DNA of 64,000 nt from an uncultured Sphingomonadales bacterium (GTDB lineage: Bacteria > Pseudomonadota > Alphaproteobacteria > Sphingomonadales > Sphingomonadaceae): assembly GCA_903821605.1 (NCBI GenBank), contig CAIJLZ010000004.1:330349-394348 (forward strand). Direction: 5' to 3'. The notes under the pieces were generated by a model that saw nothing but the letters and a program-made list of their open reading frames with translations, ran no database searches and was not told the DNA's origin. Both the position numbers and the translations under genes were made by a program. Positions 1 through 9,012 of this stretch are shown here, piece by piece. Numbering within the stretch: the first letter of the stretch is position 1; each line of letters opens with the position of its first letter.

Positions 1-1
1 T

Positions 2-739
2 TGTTGGCTCGTCTTTGCGCATCTCTGGCAACAGCAGCGGCTCGTGACGGGCGAAGAGCTTGACCATTGCAGCCGTCACTGGCTGAGCGCGTCACCCGAT
101 GACCCGCTCGCCGCCATGGTCCGGGGGTGGGTGCTGGTCGATAGCGTGCTCGCTGATCCGCACATCCCCAACCGGTCGGCGATGTTCGATGAGGCGGATG
201 CATTGGCGCGGCGCAATCTCCGCCTGAACCCAAATCGCCTTTCGGCGACCCTGTTGGCGCTGCATGTCGCCTGTTTCGGTAACGATCCTGAGGAATTTCA
301 GCGCATCGCGGATCGCATGCTCAAGCGATATGGAGAACTGCCCGATATACGCGGGTCGGTCGGGTTGCACATGCTGATGCGCGGCGACTTGCGCGGCCGG
401 TCGCTGGTCCAACAGGCGCTACAGACCCATTTCAACCCACCCCCGCGTTTCTTGCTGGGGCTGTTCATCGCGGCGGTGCTGGAAGATGATGTGCGTGCCG
501 CGCGCATGGCGCTCGCCGCCATTCCATCAAGCGGCCGGGATGCCCAATATGCGTTGCTGTCGGCAGCGGTGGCGGCGCGGGAAGGGCGCATCGGGCCTGC
601 CCGCATGGCGTGGGTGCGGGCGGTGCAGGCCCAGCGCGTGCATGGCCAGCCTGTCGAGGCTATTCTTGATGCAGGCGCGTTTCCGGCACCGATGAAGCAA
701 CGGCTGCGGCGCTGGTTGGCACCGGTCAGCCGCGATTGA
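2..739 (+). CDS. Hypothetical helical-repeat (TPR-like) protein, 5' end outside window
   Basis: The reading frame is open from base 2, with no stop between the window edge and the first possible start (GTG at 44), and no ribosome binding site is visible before that GTG, so this is probably the C-terminal part of a larger protein. The visible part is alanine-, leucine- and arginine-rich with helix pairs such as ADALARRNLRLNPNRLSA and MRGDLRGRSLVQQAL, spaced like tetratricopeptide repeats. No catalytic motif is recognised. Such repeat tails occur behind DNA-binding domains in some alphaproteobacterial regulators, but that is a guess here. It is convergent with, and overlaps by 14 bases, the double-receiver gene on the other strand. 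Confidence 0.55.
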   Translation, partial: CWLVFAHLWQQQRLVTGEELDHCSRHWLSASPDDPLAAMVRGWVLVDSVLADPHIPNRSAMFDEADALARRNLRLNPNRLSATLLALHVACFGNDPEEFQRIADRMLKRYGELPDIRGSVGLHMLMRGDLRGRSLVQQALQTHFNPPPRFLLGLFIAAVLEDDVRAARMALAAIPSSGRDAQYALLSAAVAAREGRIGPARMAWVRAVQAQRVHGQPVEAILDAGAFPAPMKQRLRRWLAPVSRD

Positions 740-1520
740 CGGAGGCGCTCGGGCGGCTGACTTCGGCGGCGAAGGCCAGCAGGTCGTTTGGCCGCACCGG
801 CTTTTGCAGACAGGCGGCGGGAATGATCGGCAATTGGTGGATGGGTTCGCGGTCGATGCTGGTCCCGCTGATCAGCAGGAATTTCAGGTCTCGGCCTGCC
901 AGCACCGGATCACGGGCGGCGGCGCGGATGAGATCAAGCCCATTCTCCCGGCCAAGCCCGATATCGAGCAGGACACCCCGGATTTCGGGGGTGTCACGCA
1001 AGCACTGCAGCGCCACGTCAATGCTATCGGCGCAATGTGCCGGCACGCCATGGCTGTCGAGCAGTTCCGCAATTTCCTCCGCAAGATCTGCCTCATGCTC
1101 CACCACGAGAATGGCGGATGCGGCTTGGTCCAGTGTCGGTGCGCTGGGTCGGTCGGTGCCAAGCAATGCGCGGATTTGTGTCAACATCGCATCAAAGCCG
1201 ACCGGCTTGACGAGACAGGCATGGGCGCCAAGACGCCGCAATTCCTGCAAGGTGCCCTCGTCGCCATAGGCGGTGAACATCACCATGAACGGGCGATACC
1301 CGCGCGCGCCGAGCAGCGATTTTAGGATCTCGATCCCGGTCATGCCGGGTAATTGCACGTCGCAGATCACGAGATCCGGTTGATCGCGCTGGATCAAGGC
1401 GAAAGCCTCCGCACCGTTGCCCGATCCGTCGACCTCGAAATCGCAGAGTTCCAGTAGCTCGATCAGGTCGGCGCGCAGTTCCGCTTCGTCCTCGACGACC
1501 AGCAGCCGAGCCTTTGTCAT
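726..1520 (-). CDS. Response regulator with two receiver domains and no output domain
   Basis: 264 residues. Receiver 1 (about 4-120) has the acidic pair in VVEDE, phospho-acceptor Asp54 in VICDVQLPG and Lys105 in CLVKP. Receiver 2 (about 136-255) has Asp186 in LLDIGLG and Lys240 in LQKP, but its acidic pocket reads VVEHE, so it may be weakened. There is no DNA-binding or enzymatic domain, suggesting a phosphate sink or relay protein. The ATG at 1520 was chosen rather than the longer frame because it overlaps the stop of the upstream histidine kinase by four bases (ATGA), typical of translational coupling, and places the start right before the first receiver. It is the last gene of a four-gene signalling operon. 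Confidence 0.85.
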   Translation of the reverse strand: MTKARLLVVEDEAELRADLIELLELCDFEVDGSGNGAEAFALIQRDQPDLVICDVQLPGMTGIEILKSLLGARGYRPFMVMFTAYGDEGTLQELRRLGAHACLVKPVGFDAMLTQIRALLGTDRPSAPTLDQAASAILVVEHEADLAEEIAELLDSHGVPAHCADSIDVALQCLRDTPEIRGVLLDIGLGRENGLDLIRAAARDPVLAGRDLKFLLISGTSIDREPIHQLPIIPAACLQKPVRPNDLLAFAAEVSRPSASVNRG

Positions 1521-3667
1521 GACTGCGGCGCCGCAGCCGGGCGCGCGGGCGCGTCGTTCCACACCGGCAGACGTAGCGTGACACAAGTCCCGCCTTCTGG
1601 GGCGGTGCCGATGTCGAGTTGCCCTTCGTTGGATGCCGCGAATGCCCGTGCCATGTGCAGGCCGACCCCGGATCCGATGGTCGTCGTCGCGTTGCTGCCA
1701 CGATAGAAACGGTCAAACACATGTGGCCGGTCGGCATCGGGAATGCCCCTACCGCGATCACTGATCGAGATCAGGATTTCGTCGCCTTCGCGCCTGGCAT
1801 GCACCTCGATCGGCATTTCCGGTGGTGAGAATTTATGGGCGTTTTCCATCAGCGCGATCAGGATCTGGCGGATCAGTTCGGCATCGCCCCGCACGCGTAG
1901 CGCTTCATCAACCGTCGTCAGCATAAGTGCGCCGTCCGCCAATTCGCCAAATTCTTGGCACGTCGCGACGACCAGTGCGGACAGATCAAGCGGGGCCAGT
2001 TCGGCGCGCTGCTTGGCGCTCAGAATGTCGAGCAGGCGCACCAGCCGACTGAGTACATCCTGAATTCGGCCGCTGGCACGACGGATCTTGTGGGCGCGCT
2101 CGATGATCCGTTCCTTGGTGAGCGTATCCGCCCGACGTTCCATCACCTCAGCACAGCTATCGACAATGGCGAGCGGGGTGCGGATCTCGTGCGACATCAC
2201 CCGGACAAAGCGGCGTTGGCTTTCGTTCGCCTCACGCTCGCTTTCAAGCGCGCGCGCGATCTGCCGCTCCTGTGCGAGGTTGCGCTCCTCTGCGGCGGCG
2301 AGCCGCCCATTCATGTCGATCAAATGATTGCCGACGAGATCAAGTTCCTCGACCTCGGAACCGGCGAAGCGGTCATCATAGGCACCGGCACCGACCCGAT
2401 CCATGATGGCGGTTAACTGGCGCAGCGGTTCGGCGACCACCGCGCTCATCGCGCGCGAGCGGTAGGACAGGAACATGAAGAAGGCGACATAGAACAGCAC
2501 CAGAATGCCGAGCATGATCAGCCCGACCGTTTCCACTCGCTGTCGCAGTTGGCGAGACGCGGCATAGATATCATTTTCTTCTGCCACCACGACCAGTCGC
2601 CAGCCCGGTCCCGGCACTTCGGCAAAGGCCGCGACATGGGGAATGCCATCCAGCTTGACCGCAATGCGCCCGCGCTTGGCTGCGAAAAGCGCCTTGCCCA
2701 GCTCGCGCGTGTCGGCGCGTTTCAATATATTATAGGTGTCGGGGCGGAAGGTGTCGTTGAGGATGGCGCTGGTATATTGATGCTCGCTCAGCATCTTAAG
2801 GCGGAAGTCATGCTCTCCTTCGGGTGGCATGGCGATAAATGTACCGTCGCGCCCAACCAGCATGGCATAGCCATTCCACGGCAGTTCGGTGTTGAGGATG
2901 CGCTTGACCATGGAGCGGATGGTGATATCGATCCCGACCACCGCCTCCAGCCGCGATCCGAGATACAAGGGTGCGATGGATGAGACCATCCAGCCCTGAC
3001 CGGCAGGGTCGATATAGGCATCGGTCCAGACCGGTTTGCGCCCCGGATTGTGCTGCGCATCAGCCTCATAATAGAAATTATAGGTCGGGATGTTCATCTT
3101 GGCCGGATAGACGTTGACGTCCATCGCCGGGTACAGCCGATTATAGGAATCCCAAGTGTTGAGATAGACCTGCGAAATGAGCGGATTTGCTTCCTTGATA
3201 TGGCGCAGCACCGGGTCAATCTGCGATGTCTGCCATACTTTGGCGATCTGTTGCGGGCCGATTGGCACCACGCCGCTATAATAAGTGGATGGCCGGGCGC
3301 CACCGGGACGGCTGACGAGGCTGCCGTCTGGACGCAGGGTGTACCGCGCCTTTTCCGCTGCCGGGGGGCTATAGGGCAAGGTGAATGCCTGCTTCGTCTC
3401 GCTGACCAACAAGGTGGTCATGCCTTCGATCCCGTGCAGCGTTTCCGCGATCACCGCCGCCTCGCGGGTTGCGACATCGACGAAATAATTATCGGCAACG
3501 CTTTTTACGGCGGCGGCATTGGCATGATAGCCGATTTCGGCGCTGACCCAATAAACGGCCAGAAAGCCCAGTTCGATAAACAGCAGCGGGACAATCGCCG
3601 AACGCAGAAAGGCGCGCCACAGCCAGCGCTGCAACGGCATTTTTCCCTTCTGATCCGTCTGGATCAA
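1517..3667 (-). CDS. Membrane sensor histidine kinase with periplasmic Cache-type sensor
   Basis: 716 residues. A membrane segment near 22-43 and a second near 380-402 flank a large periplasmic region with a double-Cache look (VYLNTWDSYNRLYP, WMVSSIAPLY, VVGIDITI). This fold binds small ligands such as amino acids, organic acids or amines. A HAMP-like stretch (about 403-460) leads into a HisKA domain with His493 in VMSHEIRTPLA. The HATPase domain follows, with ENAHKFSPP (N box), SDRGRGIPDAD (G1) and GSGVGLHMA (G2). It is the third gene of the signalling operon, 41 bases behind the soluble kinase, and its stop overlaps the double-receiver gene. The ligand is unknown; position beside the guanidine locus makes a nitrogen compound a reasonable guess only. 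Confidence 0.88.
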   Translation of the reverse strand: MIQTDQKGKMPLQRWLWRAFLRSAIVPLLFIELGFLAVYWVSAEIGYHANAAAVKSVADNYFVDVATREAAVIAETLHGIEGMTTLLVSETKQAFTLPYSPPAAEKARYTLRPDGSLVSRPGGARPSTYYSGVVPIGPQQIAKVWQTSQIDPVLRHIKEANPLISQVYLNTWDSYNRLYPAMDVNVYPAKMNIPTYNFYYEADAQHNPGRKPVWTDAYIDPAGQGWMVSSIAPLYLGSRLEAVVGIDITIRSMVKRILNTELPWNGYAMLVGRDGTFIAMPPEGEHDFRLKMLSEHQYTSAILNDTFRPDTYNILKRADTRELGKALFAAKRGRIAVKLDGIPHVAAFAEVPGPGWRLVVVAEENDIYAASRQLRQRVETVGLIMLGILVLFYVAFFMFLSYRSRAMSAVVAEPLRQLTAIMDRVGAGAYDDRFAGSEVEELDLVGNHLIDMNGRLAAAEERNLAQERQIARALESEREANESQRRFVRVMSHEIRTPLAIVDSCAEVMERRADTLTKERIIERAHKIRRASGRIQDVLSRLVRLLDILSAKQRAELAPLDLSALVVATCQEFGELADGALMLTTVDEALRVRGDAELIRQILIALMENAHKFSPPEMPIEVHARREGDEILISISDRGRGIPDADRPHVFDRFYRGSNATTTIGSGVGLHMARAFAASNEGQLDIGTAPEGGTCVTLRLPVWNDAPARPAAAPQS

Positions 3668-3708
3668 GCGTTTCCCCTTATCGTCTGCCGCTGACAGCCT
3701 AGCGCGGG

Positions 3709-4890
3709 CTAGCTGTTTTCTTTGCCGTTTTTGCCATGAATGTCGACACGATTCGGTGGCAGGGTGACGGTCAACCGGGCGCCTCGGCCGTCCGTATTGG
3801 GGCCGATCACAAGATGACCGCCAAGGCGTTCGACCAGTTGGCGGGAGATGAACAAGCCAATCCCGCTGCCGCCGGTCTTCGCCTTGGTCGTGACAAATGG
3901 CTCGAATACCCGGGCGGCGGCGGCGGGATCGATGCCATTGCCATCGTCGATCACCTCGATGCGAATGCCGCCATCGGCGAGCGGGGTCACCACCGTTTCC
4001 ACCCGACCGCGCGCGGCAATGCCGGCGGCGCGGGCCTCGCGAATGGCTTCGATGGCGTTTTGAAAGGCATTTTGAATGACCTGTTCGACCGAACCACGCG
4101 GTATGCCGATCAGCCGCACCGGCGACGGCAGGATCGGGTCCACCAGTTGGATGTCCGCCGCATTGGCGGTGGTCCGGCAGAGTTGCTGCACGGCGCGCAA
4201 GGCATCGCCCAGTTCGAATTCGATCTCGCCCTGATCATTGTCGTGGGAGCGGTCCATCAGCCGGTTGGTGATGTCGCGGGCACGGTCGATCTGCTCCAGG
4301 ATGCGGTCGAACTTTTGTAAGGCTTTCTGGCTCTTGGTGTCGGCGGCGCCCACCAGCATCAGCCGCCCGTTTTCGGCGGCAAAGGAAATGGTGGAGAGCG
4401 GCTGCTTCAATTCATGGCCAAGTGCGGAGGCCATGCTGCCAAGCCGCATCAGGCGTTCGCGCTTTGCCGGTCCGTCGGCAAGGGCGCCGGGGCTTGGCAG
4501 CGCGATCAGCACGGCATATTGCCAGCGCCCATGCCCGACCGCCCCGGTCGCAGCGAATTTGTACCAACGGCTATCTTCCGCTGCCCCGACCCGGAAGGGA
4601 ATGGCGGGGTGCGGATCATCCAGCGCGCGCTCAAACGCGTCGCGATCATAGCTGCACACCAGATAACGCGCGACGTCCGGCTGTTCTGGCCGGTCGTTGC
4701 GGTTCAGGGTCAGTTCCCCACTGGCGGCATCATATTCGGCGGCGGTACCCGAGATCACGGCGCCTTCATGGCTGATCGCGCGCAGTAACGCTTCGAGTTC
4801 AGCCACGCGATCGCCGGTAGGTGTCGCCGCTGTCGGGCCGGTGTCGTCCTGCCGCCGGAAGGGCGGGCGACCCAATATCCGGCCGATCAT
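3709..4890 (-). CDS. Soluble histidine kinase (HisKA/HATPase)
   Basis: 393 residues without a membrane segment. Residues 25-135 form a short sensor-like region, perhaps PAS-related (VARYLVCSYDRDAF, GRWQYAVLIALP). The HisKA helix carries His159 in SALGHELKQPLSTI, a form seen in NtrB/DctB-like kinases. The ATPase domain has NAFQNAIEAI (N box), DDGNGIDP (G1), FEPFVTTK and GSGIGLFIS (G2). The start ATG at 4890 overlaps the stop of the upstream regulator gene by four bases (ATGA), so the two are coupled and the regulator is its likely partner. A cytoplasmic kinase plus a membrane kinase in one operon suggests two inputs feeding the same regulator or the double receiver. Confidence 0.85.
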   Translation of the reverse strand: MIGRILGRPPFRRQDDTGPTAATPTGDRVAELEALLRAISHEGAVISGTAAEYDAASGELTLNRNDRPEQPDVARYLVCSYDRDAFERALDDPHPAIPFRVGAAEDSRWYKFAATGAVGHGRWQYAVLIALPSPGALADGPAKRERLMRLGSMASALGHELKQPLSTISFAAENGRLMLVGAADTKSQKALQKFDRILEQIDRARDITNRLMDRSHDNDQGEIEFELGDALRAVQQLCRTTANAADIQLVDPILPSPVRLIGIPRGSVEQVIQNAFQNAIEAIREARAAGIAARGRVETVVTPLADGGIRIEVIDDGNGIDPAAAARVFEPFVTTKAKTGGSGIGLFISRQLVERLGGHLVIGPNTDGRGARLTVTLPPNRVDIHGKNGKENS

Positions 4891-5810
4891 ATGATCGGGG
4901 GATTGCCCATGCCGGCAAGCATCTTGAGCATCCGCTGCGAGGTGTCTTCCGTCAGGGCGACGAAGATGCGGCGGGCATCGCTTGGGTCATCCCAGCGGTG
5001 CAGCAATCCCTTGTCGGTCATCTCGCGGATCCGGCGCATCGCGGTCGAGGTTGGCACCGAGGTGGCGAGCGCCACGCTGGTCACCGATTCCTGACGACCT
5101 TCCAGATGGGCGGCGGTCAATTCCAGCAGAATGTCCCATGAGGGGTCGGAGAACAGGTCGTTCTCGAAATATTTTCCACGCTGACGGCGCGCTTTCATGA
5201 TCGCCTTGACATCGGCCGGGCTTACCATGCGCTCGCTACCCGGTTCGGCAGGCACATCACTCACCGTGTCGGGGGTTTCGGCACCGACCTTTTTCATCAG
5301 CGCGTTGAGCGAATCCTGGATCGCTTGCACCGAAGCAAAGACCCGTTGGTCGGCGGCGGCCGTGGCAAGTTCCGTCAGGCGTTGATGGGCGCGAGCCAAC
5401 GCGGCTTCCAGCATTTCGCGGCTGGCAGGCTTGGAGATGAAGTCGGCTAGGCCGCTATGCATCGATTCCACGGCGAGATCGACGCTCGGATGCCCGGTCT
5501 GGAGCACGGCGACGAAATGGCGGCTGGACCCGGCGGAGGCGCGCAACTGGTCGATCAGCGATAGGCCGTCCTTGCCCGGCAGCGACCAGTCGGCAACGAT
5601 CACGTTGATCTCACGGTCACTCGCGAACAGGGCTTCGGCGGCAGTCGGCGTTTCGGCAGTGAGGCATGCATAGCCGAGCGACCTCAGTAGGTCGGCCTGC
5701 TCCTCCAGCAGTGACGCATCGTCATCGACGAGCAGAATTTTCAGATTGATTTGTTCATTGCCAGCCCCATCCGTGGCAAGTCCCTTGTTTTCTGGCGTAC
5801 CCATATTCAC
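4887..5810 (-). CDS. Response regulator with receiver and MarR-like winged-helix output
   Basis: 307 residues. The receiver (about 23-140) has Asp29/Asp30 in LLVDDDA, phospho-acceptor Asp74 in IVADWSLPG and Lys127 in FISKPAS. After a linker, the C-terminal third reads like a MarR-family winged helix: VALATSVPTSTAMRRI is the recognition region, followed by MTDKGLLHRWDDPSDARR, which is the typical MarR wing with conserved Asp and Arg residues. Receiver plus MarR-type DNA-binding output is uncommon compared with OmpR or NarL types. It is the first gene of the four-gene signalling operon and the only member with a DNA-binding domain. It lies downstream of, and on the same strand as, the ABC importer operon, separated by 278 bases. 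Confidence 0.85.
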   Translation of the reverse strand: MNMGTPENKGLATDGAGNEQINLKILLVDDDASLLEEQADLLRSLGYACLTAETPTAAEALFASDREINVIVADWSLPGKDGLSLIDQLRASAGSSRHFVAVLQTGHPSVDLAVESMHSGLADFISKPASREMLEAALARAHQRLTELATAAADQRVFASVQAIQDSLNALMKKVGAETPDTVSDVPAEPGSERMVSPADVKAIMKARRQRGKYFENDLFSDPSWDILLELTAAHLEGRQESVTSVALATSVPTSTAMRRIREMTDKGLLHRWDDPSDARRIFVALTEDTSQRMLKMLAGMGNPPII

Positions 5811-6088
5811 CGCTCTACCTGCACCCGAAATGATGGTCGGCTACCCCTCCGACCGGCTTGACGCTTACTGTCCTGTCCCTATTGCACCATGTTTTTCCCT
5901 CTCCTCGCTCGGGTTTTGGTGCCCAGCGCGGAGAGGGGAAATTCGCTATAAGGAATTAAACCTATTTGACACGGTTATGCAGCCAAAATTGATCGGTAGC
6001 AAATTTTTAGCAATGCGGCGCAGATTGTTCGGTTTATTGGGCTAGGTTGTTCGACTAACTGCCGCATTTATCGGGTTTCGGCTATTGG
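5811..6088. other. Intergenic region with inverted and direct repeats
   Basis: This 278-base gap separates the end of the importer operon from the signalling operon and must hold the promoter of the latter (minus strand). An inverted repeat AATGCGGC (6012-6019) / GCCGCATT (6061-6068) encloses a direct repeat TTGTTCG at 6025-6031 and 6047-6053, a spacing of 22 bases or two helical turns. These could be binding sites of the MarR-type regulator or, less likely, a weak long-loop hairpin ending the importer transcript. No strong terminator with a T-run is visible. Confidence 0.3.
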
Positions 6089-6829
6089 TCAGGCCGCCGC
6101 TGGGCGCTCTTTGCGGTCGAGTTGCATGTCATAAACCGCGGTCGCGCCATAACGATGGGGCGCGTGCGGATCGATTCGTCGCTTGTCAAAGCTCAACACG
6201 CGGGTGCCGAGCTTGAACGCTTCCTTCAGGTCGTGGGTGACCATCATGATGGTCAGCCGATGTTGCCGCCACAAGCCGGTGACCAGTTCGTGCATATCAC
6301 CGCGAATGCCGGGATCGAGTGCGCCGAACGGTTCGTCGAGCAGCAGCACGCGCGGGTTTTTGACGAGCGCCTGCGCGATGGCGAGGCGTTGCTGCATCCC
6401 GCCCGACAATTCGCTGGCATAGGCCTGCATCACATGGCCGAGGCCGACCGCTTCCAGCATCTCTTCTGCCTTTTCGACCGCGCGGCGGCGGGTGGCGCCA
6501 AAGCTGCGGCCGAGGAGGGGGGAGGTGGCGCAATCGAGGCCGAAGACGACATTTTCACGCACGTTGAGATGCGGAAAGACCGAATAACGCTGGAACACGA
6601 TACCACGGTCAGGCCCCGGTTCGGGACGGAGCGGCTTGTCGTCGAGCAACACCTCGCCCCGGGTTGGGCGATCTTGACCTAGGGCGAGCCGGAGAAAAGT
6701 GCTTTTGCCCGCGCCCGATGGCCCGATGATCGAGACGAAGCTGCCCTGTTCGATGTCGAGATTGACCCGTTCGAGCACGACCTTGTCGCCATATTCGACC
6801 CAGATATTGCGGAAGGAGAGAATGCTCAT
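6089..6829 (-). CDS. ABC importer ATPase (nitrate/sulfonate/taurine type), probable guanidine importer
   Basis: 246 residues. Walker A GPSGAGKST, Q-loop region IVFQRYSVFPHLNV, signature LSGGMQQRLAIAQAL, Walker B VLLLDEPFGALD and switch His in MMVTHDLKEA are all intact. This is the SsuB/TauB type ATPase. The ATG at 6829 is chosen because it shares one base with the permease stop (TGATG) and begins right at the conserved N-terminus MSILSFRNIWVEYG; the frame is open further upstream but only as an overlap with the permease. It is the last gene of the three-gene importer operon divergent from the guanidine-degradation operon. Importers of this family are commonly encoded with guanidine carboxylase. 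Confidence 0.9.
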   Translation of the reverse strand: MSILSFRNIWVEYGDKVVLERVNLDIEQGSFVSIIGPSGAGKSTFLRLALGQDRPTRGEVLLDDKPLRPEPGPDRGIVFQRYSVFPHLNVRENVVFGLDCATSPLLGRSFGATRRRAVEKAEEMLEAVGLGHVMQAYASELSGGMQQRLAIAQALVKNPRVLLLDEPFGALDPGIRGDMHELVTGLWRQHRLTIMMVTHDLKEAFKLGTRVLSFDKRRIDPHAPHRYGATAVYDMQLDRKERPAAA

Positions 6830-7647
6830 CAGTGGCTGCTCCCATGCGCCCAGGGAAAGGCTTTGAGCGAGATATGCTTGAGGATCAGATCGAACAGGAT
6901 GGCGAGCAGCGAGATCCACGCGACATAGGGCAGGATGATGTCCATCGAGAGGTAGCGGCGGACTAGAAAGATGCGATAGCCAAGGCCGACATCGGCGGCG
7001 ATGGCTTCGGCCGAGATCAGAAACACCCAGGCCGGGCCAAGCGCGAGCCGGAGGGAGTCGATCAGGCGTGGCATCATCTGCGGCAGTGCCACCCGCAGCG
7101 TGAGCAGCCAACTGCCCGCGCCCAAGGTCTGGGCTTTGATCATCTGTTCTTGCGGTAGGGCGGCCACATGGCTCGCCACGTCGCGCACCATGACTGGGGT
7201 GATGCCGATCACGATCAGCATGATCTTCGACGCTTCACCCAGGCCGAAGACGATGAAGAGAATAGGGAGGATGGCCACCGGCGGGATGACCGACAGCGTG
7301 GCAACCAATGGGCCGAACTTGGCCCGCAGCAGCGGGATCATACCAAGGGAGAGGCCGAGCAACATGGTCATGCCGGTCGCGATGACAAGGGCGATGCCAA
7401 GCCGTTCAAGGCTGGCGAGCGTATCGGCCCAGAGCAATATCTTGCCGGTGAGCGGGTCGCTCTCGCTGGCCATGTGCTGGAACGCCCGGCCCATTGCGCC
7501 AAAAGTGGGGAGCAGCTTATCGGCCGGATTGGCCGCATGGCGGACCGCCGAGGCGATCATATAGCCGATGACGATCAGGATCATCGGGATGGCGGCAAGG
7601 CCGGTGGCGGCCTTGCGCCCGGGGCGGATGTTGACGAGCCGCGTCAT
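6829..7647 (-). CDS. ABC importer permease (SsuC/TauC type), probable guanidine importer
   Basis: 272 residues with about six membrane segments. The first is near 20-35 (IPMILIVIGYMIASAV), and others include GMTMLLGLSLGMIPLL and VIPPVAILPILFIVFGLGEASKI. The EAA-type loop that contacts the ATPase is seen around QTLGAGSWLLTLRVALPQMM. This matches the BPD-transporter inner membrane component of nitrate/sulfonate/taurine importers. It lies 88 bases behind the binding-protein gene and one base overlaps the ATPase start. The substrate is inferred from context, since the family also carries taurine, alkanesulfonates, nitrate and amines. Confidence 0.9.
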   Translation of the reverse strand: MTRLVNIRPGRKAATGLAAIPMILIVIGYMIASAVRHAANPADKLLPTFGAMGRAFQHMASESDPLTGKILLWADTLASLERLGIALVIATGMTMLLGLSLGMIPLLRAKFGPLVATLSVIPPVAILPILFIVFGLGEASKIMLIVIGITPVMVRDVASHVAALPQEQMIKAQTLGAGSWLLTLRVALPQMMPRLIDSLRLALGPAWVFLISAEAIAADVGLGYRIFLVRRYLSMDIILPYVAWISLLAILFDLILKHISLKAFPWAHGSSH

Positions 7648-7735
7648 GACTGGCGGTTCCCGATGGTGCTGGTCATGACGCGTCCCGTGTTCATCTTATC
7701 CCCTGTAGCAGTTGGGCATTGGGTGCCGATTTGGC

Positions 7736-8833
7736 TTAAAGTTTGCCGTCGGCCGCCATCTGCATCCATGTCGGGTCGAAGCGCAGCTTGACATTCTTGG
7801 CGTCGCCCAAGGTCTTGTCAGCGGCAAAGCCGATGCCGATCGCATCAACCGAGGTTGCGCCCGGACCATAAAGCCCCTTTTCGAAGCTGAACTTACGTAC
7901 GCGGTCCATGACGGTGACGAGTGCCGGGTCAACCGTCGCCTTCACGGCGTCGGCGGCGGTATAATACATGAAAGTGGTCTTGACCTGACCTTCGAAGCTG
8001 GCGGTGTCAGAACCGGCGAGCTTGGCCATGGCCTCGCGTGCCTTGGCCCCTTCGGGGGTCTGGGCGCTCATGATGGCCATGGTTTCATACCAGATGCCGG
8101 CCAGCGCCTGACCAAGCTTCGGATTGGCCTTGAGCGTGGCTGTGTCGACGATCAGCAGGTCAAGAATTTCGCCGGGGATCTGGGCCGAGCTGAACAGCAG
8201 CTTGGCACCCGGTGCTTTCTGGACCTCGGTCAACTGGGGGTTCCAGGTGGCGACGGTCTGCACATCCTTGGTGGCGAACGCACCGACAATATCGGCGTCG
8301 CCGGTGTTGACCGTTTTGAGGTCAGCCAGCTTCATGTTCGCGCTGTCGAGCGCGCGGGCGAGCAGATAATGCGAGACCGAGAGTTCGACGAGGTTGACGG
8401 TCTGGCCCTTGAGTTCGGCCAGCGACTTGGCCGATTTGGAAACGACGCCGTCATTGCCATTGGAATAGTCGCCGATGATGACCGCTGTGGTATCCTTACC
8501 GCCCGCTGCCGGGATGGTGAGGGCGTCCATGCTGGCGGCGGTGACGCCGTCAAGCTTGCCCGCCGTGTACTGGTTCACTGACTCGACATAGTCGTTGACC
8601 TGCACGATGTTGATTTTGATGCCGTATTTATCTTCATATTTCTTCACAATGCCCGCTTGCTGGGCATAGGGCCAAGGCATCCAGCCGGCATAGATCGACC
8701 AGCCGATGTTGAATTCCGTCTTGGCCGCAGCTGTTGGTGCGGCGGCGTCCTTGTCCGCTGAACCGCATGCGGTGAGTGCGACACTGGCGACCAACGCGGT
8801 CGCGGCCATGCGCAATTTCGAGAGCAGAGACAT
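7736..8833 (-). CDS. Substrate-binding lipoprotein of the ABC importer (NMT1/SsuA-like)
   Basis: 365 residues. A lipoprotein signal ends in the lipobox SVALTACGS, so the protein should be anchored to the outer face of the inner membrane. The mature part shows NMT1/TauA-like features: FNIGWSIYAGWMPWPYAQ, KLDGVTAASMDAL and a hinge region around VVSKSAKSLAELKGQTVNL. The start at 8833 gives a proper signal peptide and a good ribosome binding site (GGGGGAA before ATGCACC); the longer frame would put 47 unsuitable residues ahead of the signal. It is the first gene of the importer operon, about 250 bases from the divergent regulator gene. Binding of guanidine is inferred from the neighbouring catabolic genes. 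Confidence 0.88.
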   Translation of the reverse strand: MSLLSKLRMAATALVASVALTACGSADKDAAAPTAAAKTEFNIGWSIYAGWMPWPYAQQAGIVKKYEDKYGIKINIVQVNDYVESVNQYTAGKLDGVTAASMDALTIPAAGGKDTTAVIIGDYSNGNDGVVSKSAKSLAELKGQTVNLVELSVSHYLLARALDSANMKLADLKTVNTGDADIVGAFATKDVQTVATWNPQLTEVQKAPGAKLLFSSAQIPGEILDLLIVDTATLKANPKLGQALAGIWYETMAIMSAQTPEGAKAREAMAKLAGSDTASFEGQVKTTFMYYTAADAVKATVDPALVTVMDRVRKFSFEKGLYGPGATSVDAIGIGFAADKTLGDAKNVKLRFDPTWMQMAADGKL

Positions 8834-9012
8834 TGGTGCATTCCCCCTTCGATAACAGGTTGGCCCGGTTCGGCGACATCGCCGGCATGAGGCCGTGGCG
8901 ATCCCAATGCAGGAAGCGTGCCAAATTGAAATTGCCCGGAAACGTGCAACTGCCACCGATCGCGTGGCCGTCACCTGCCCAAACTTTGAGCATCTGAACA
9001 GGGAATGCCTTA

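Noticed and set aside
1192..1761. 189-codon frame overlapping the kinase and double-receiver genes
   Set aside because: Same strand but different frame from two genes with intact receiver and kinase motifs.
5961..5990. TTGACA on the plus strand as a -35 promoter element
   Set aside because: No plus-strand gene follows and no fitting -10 element lies at the right distance.
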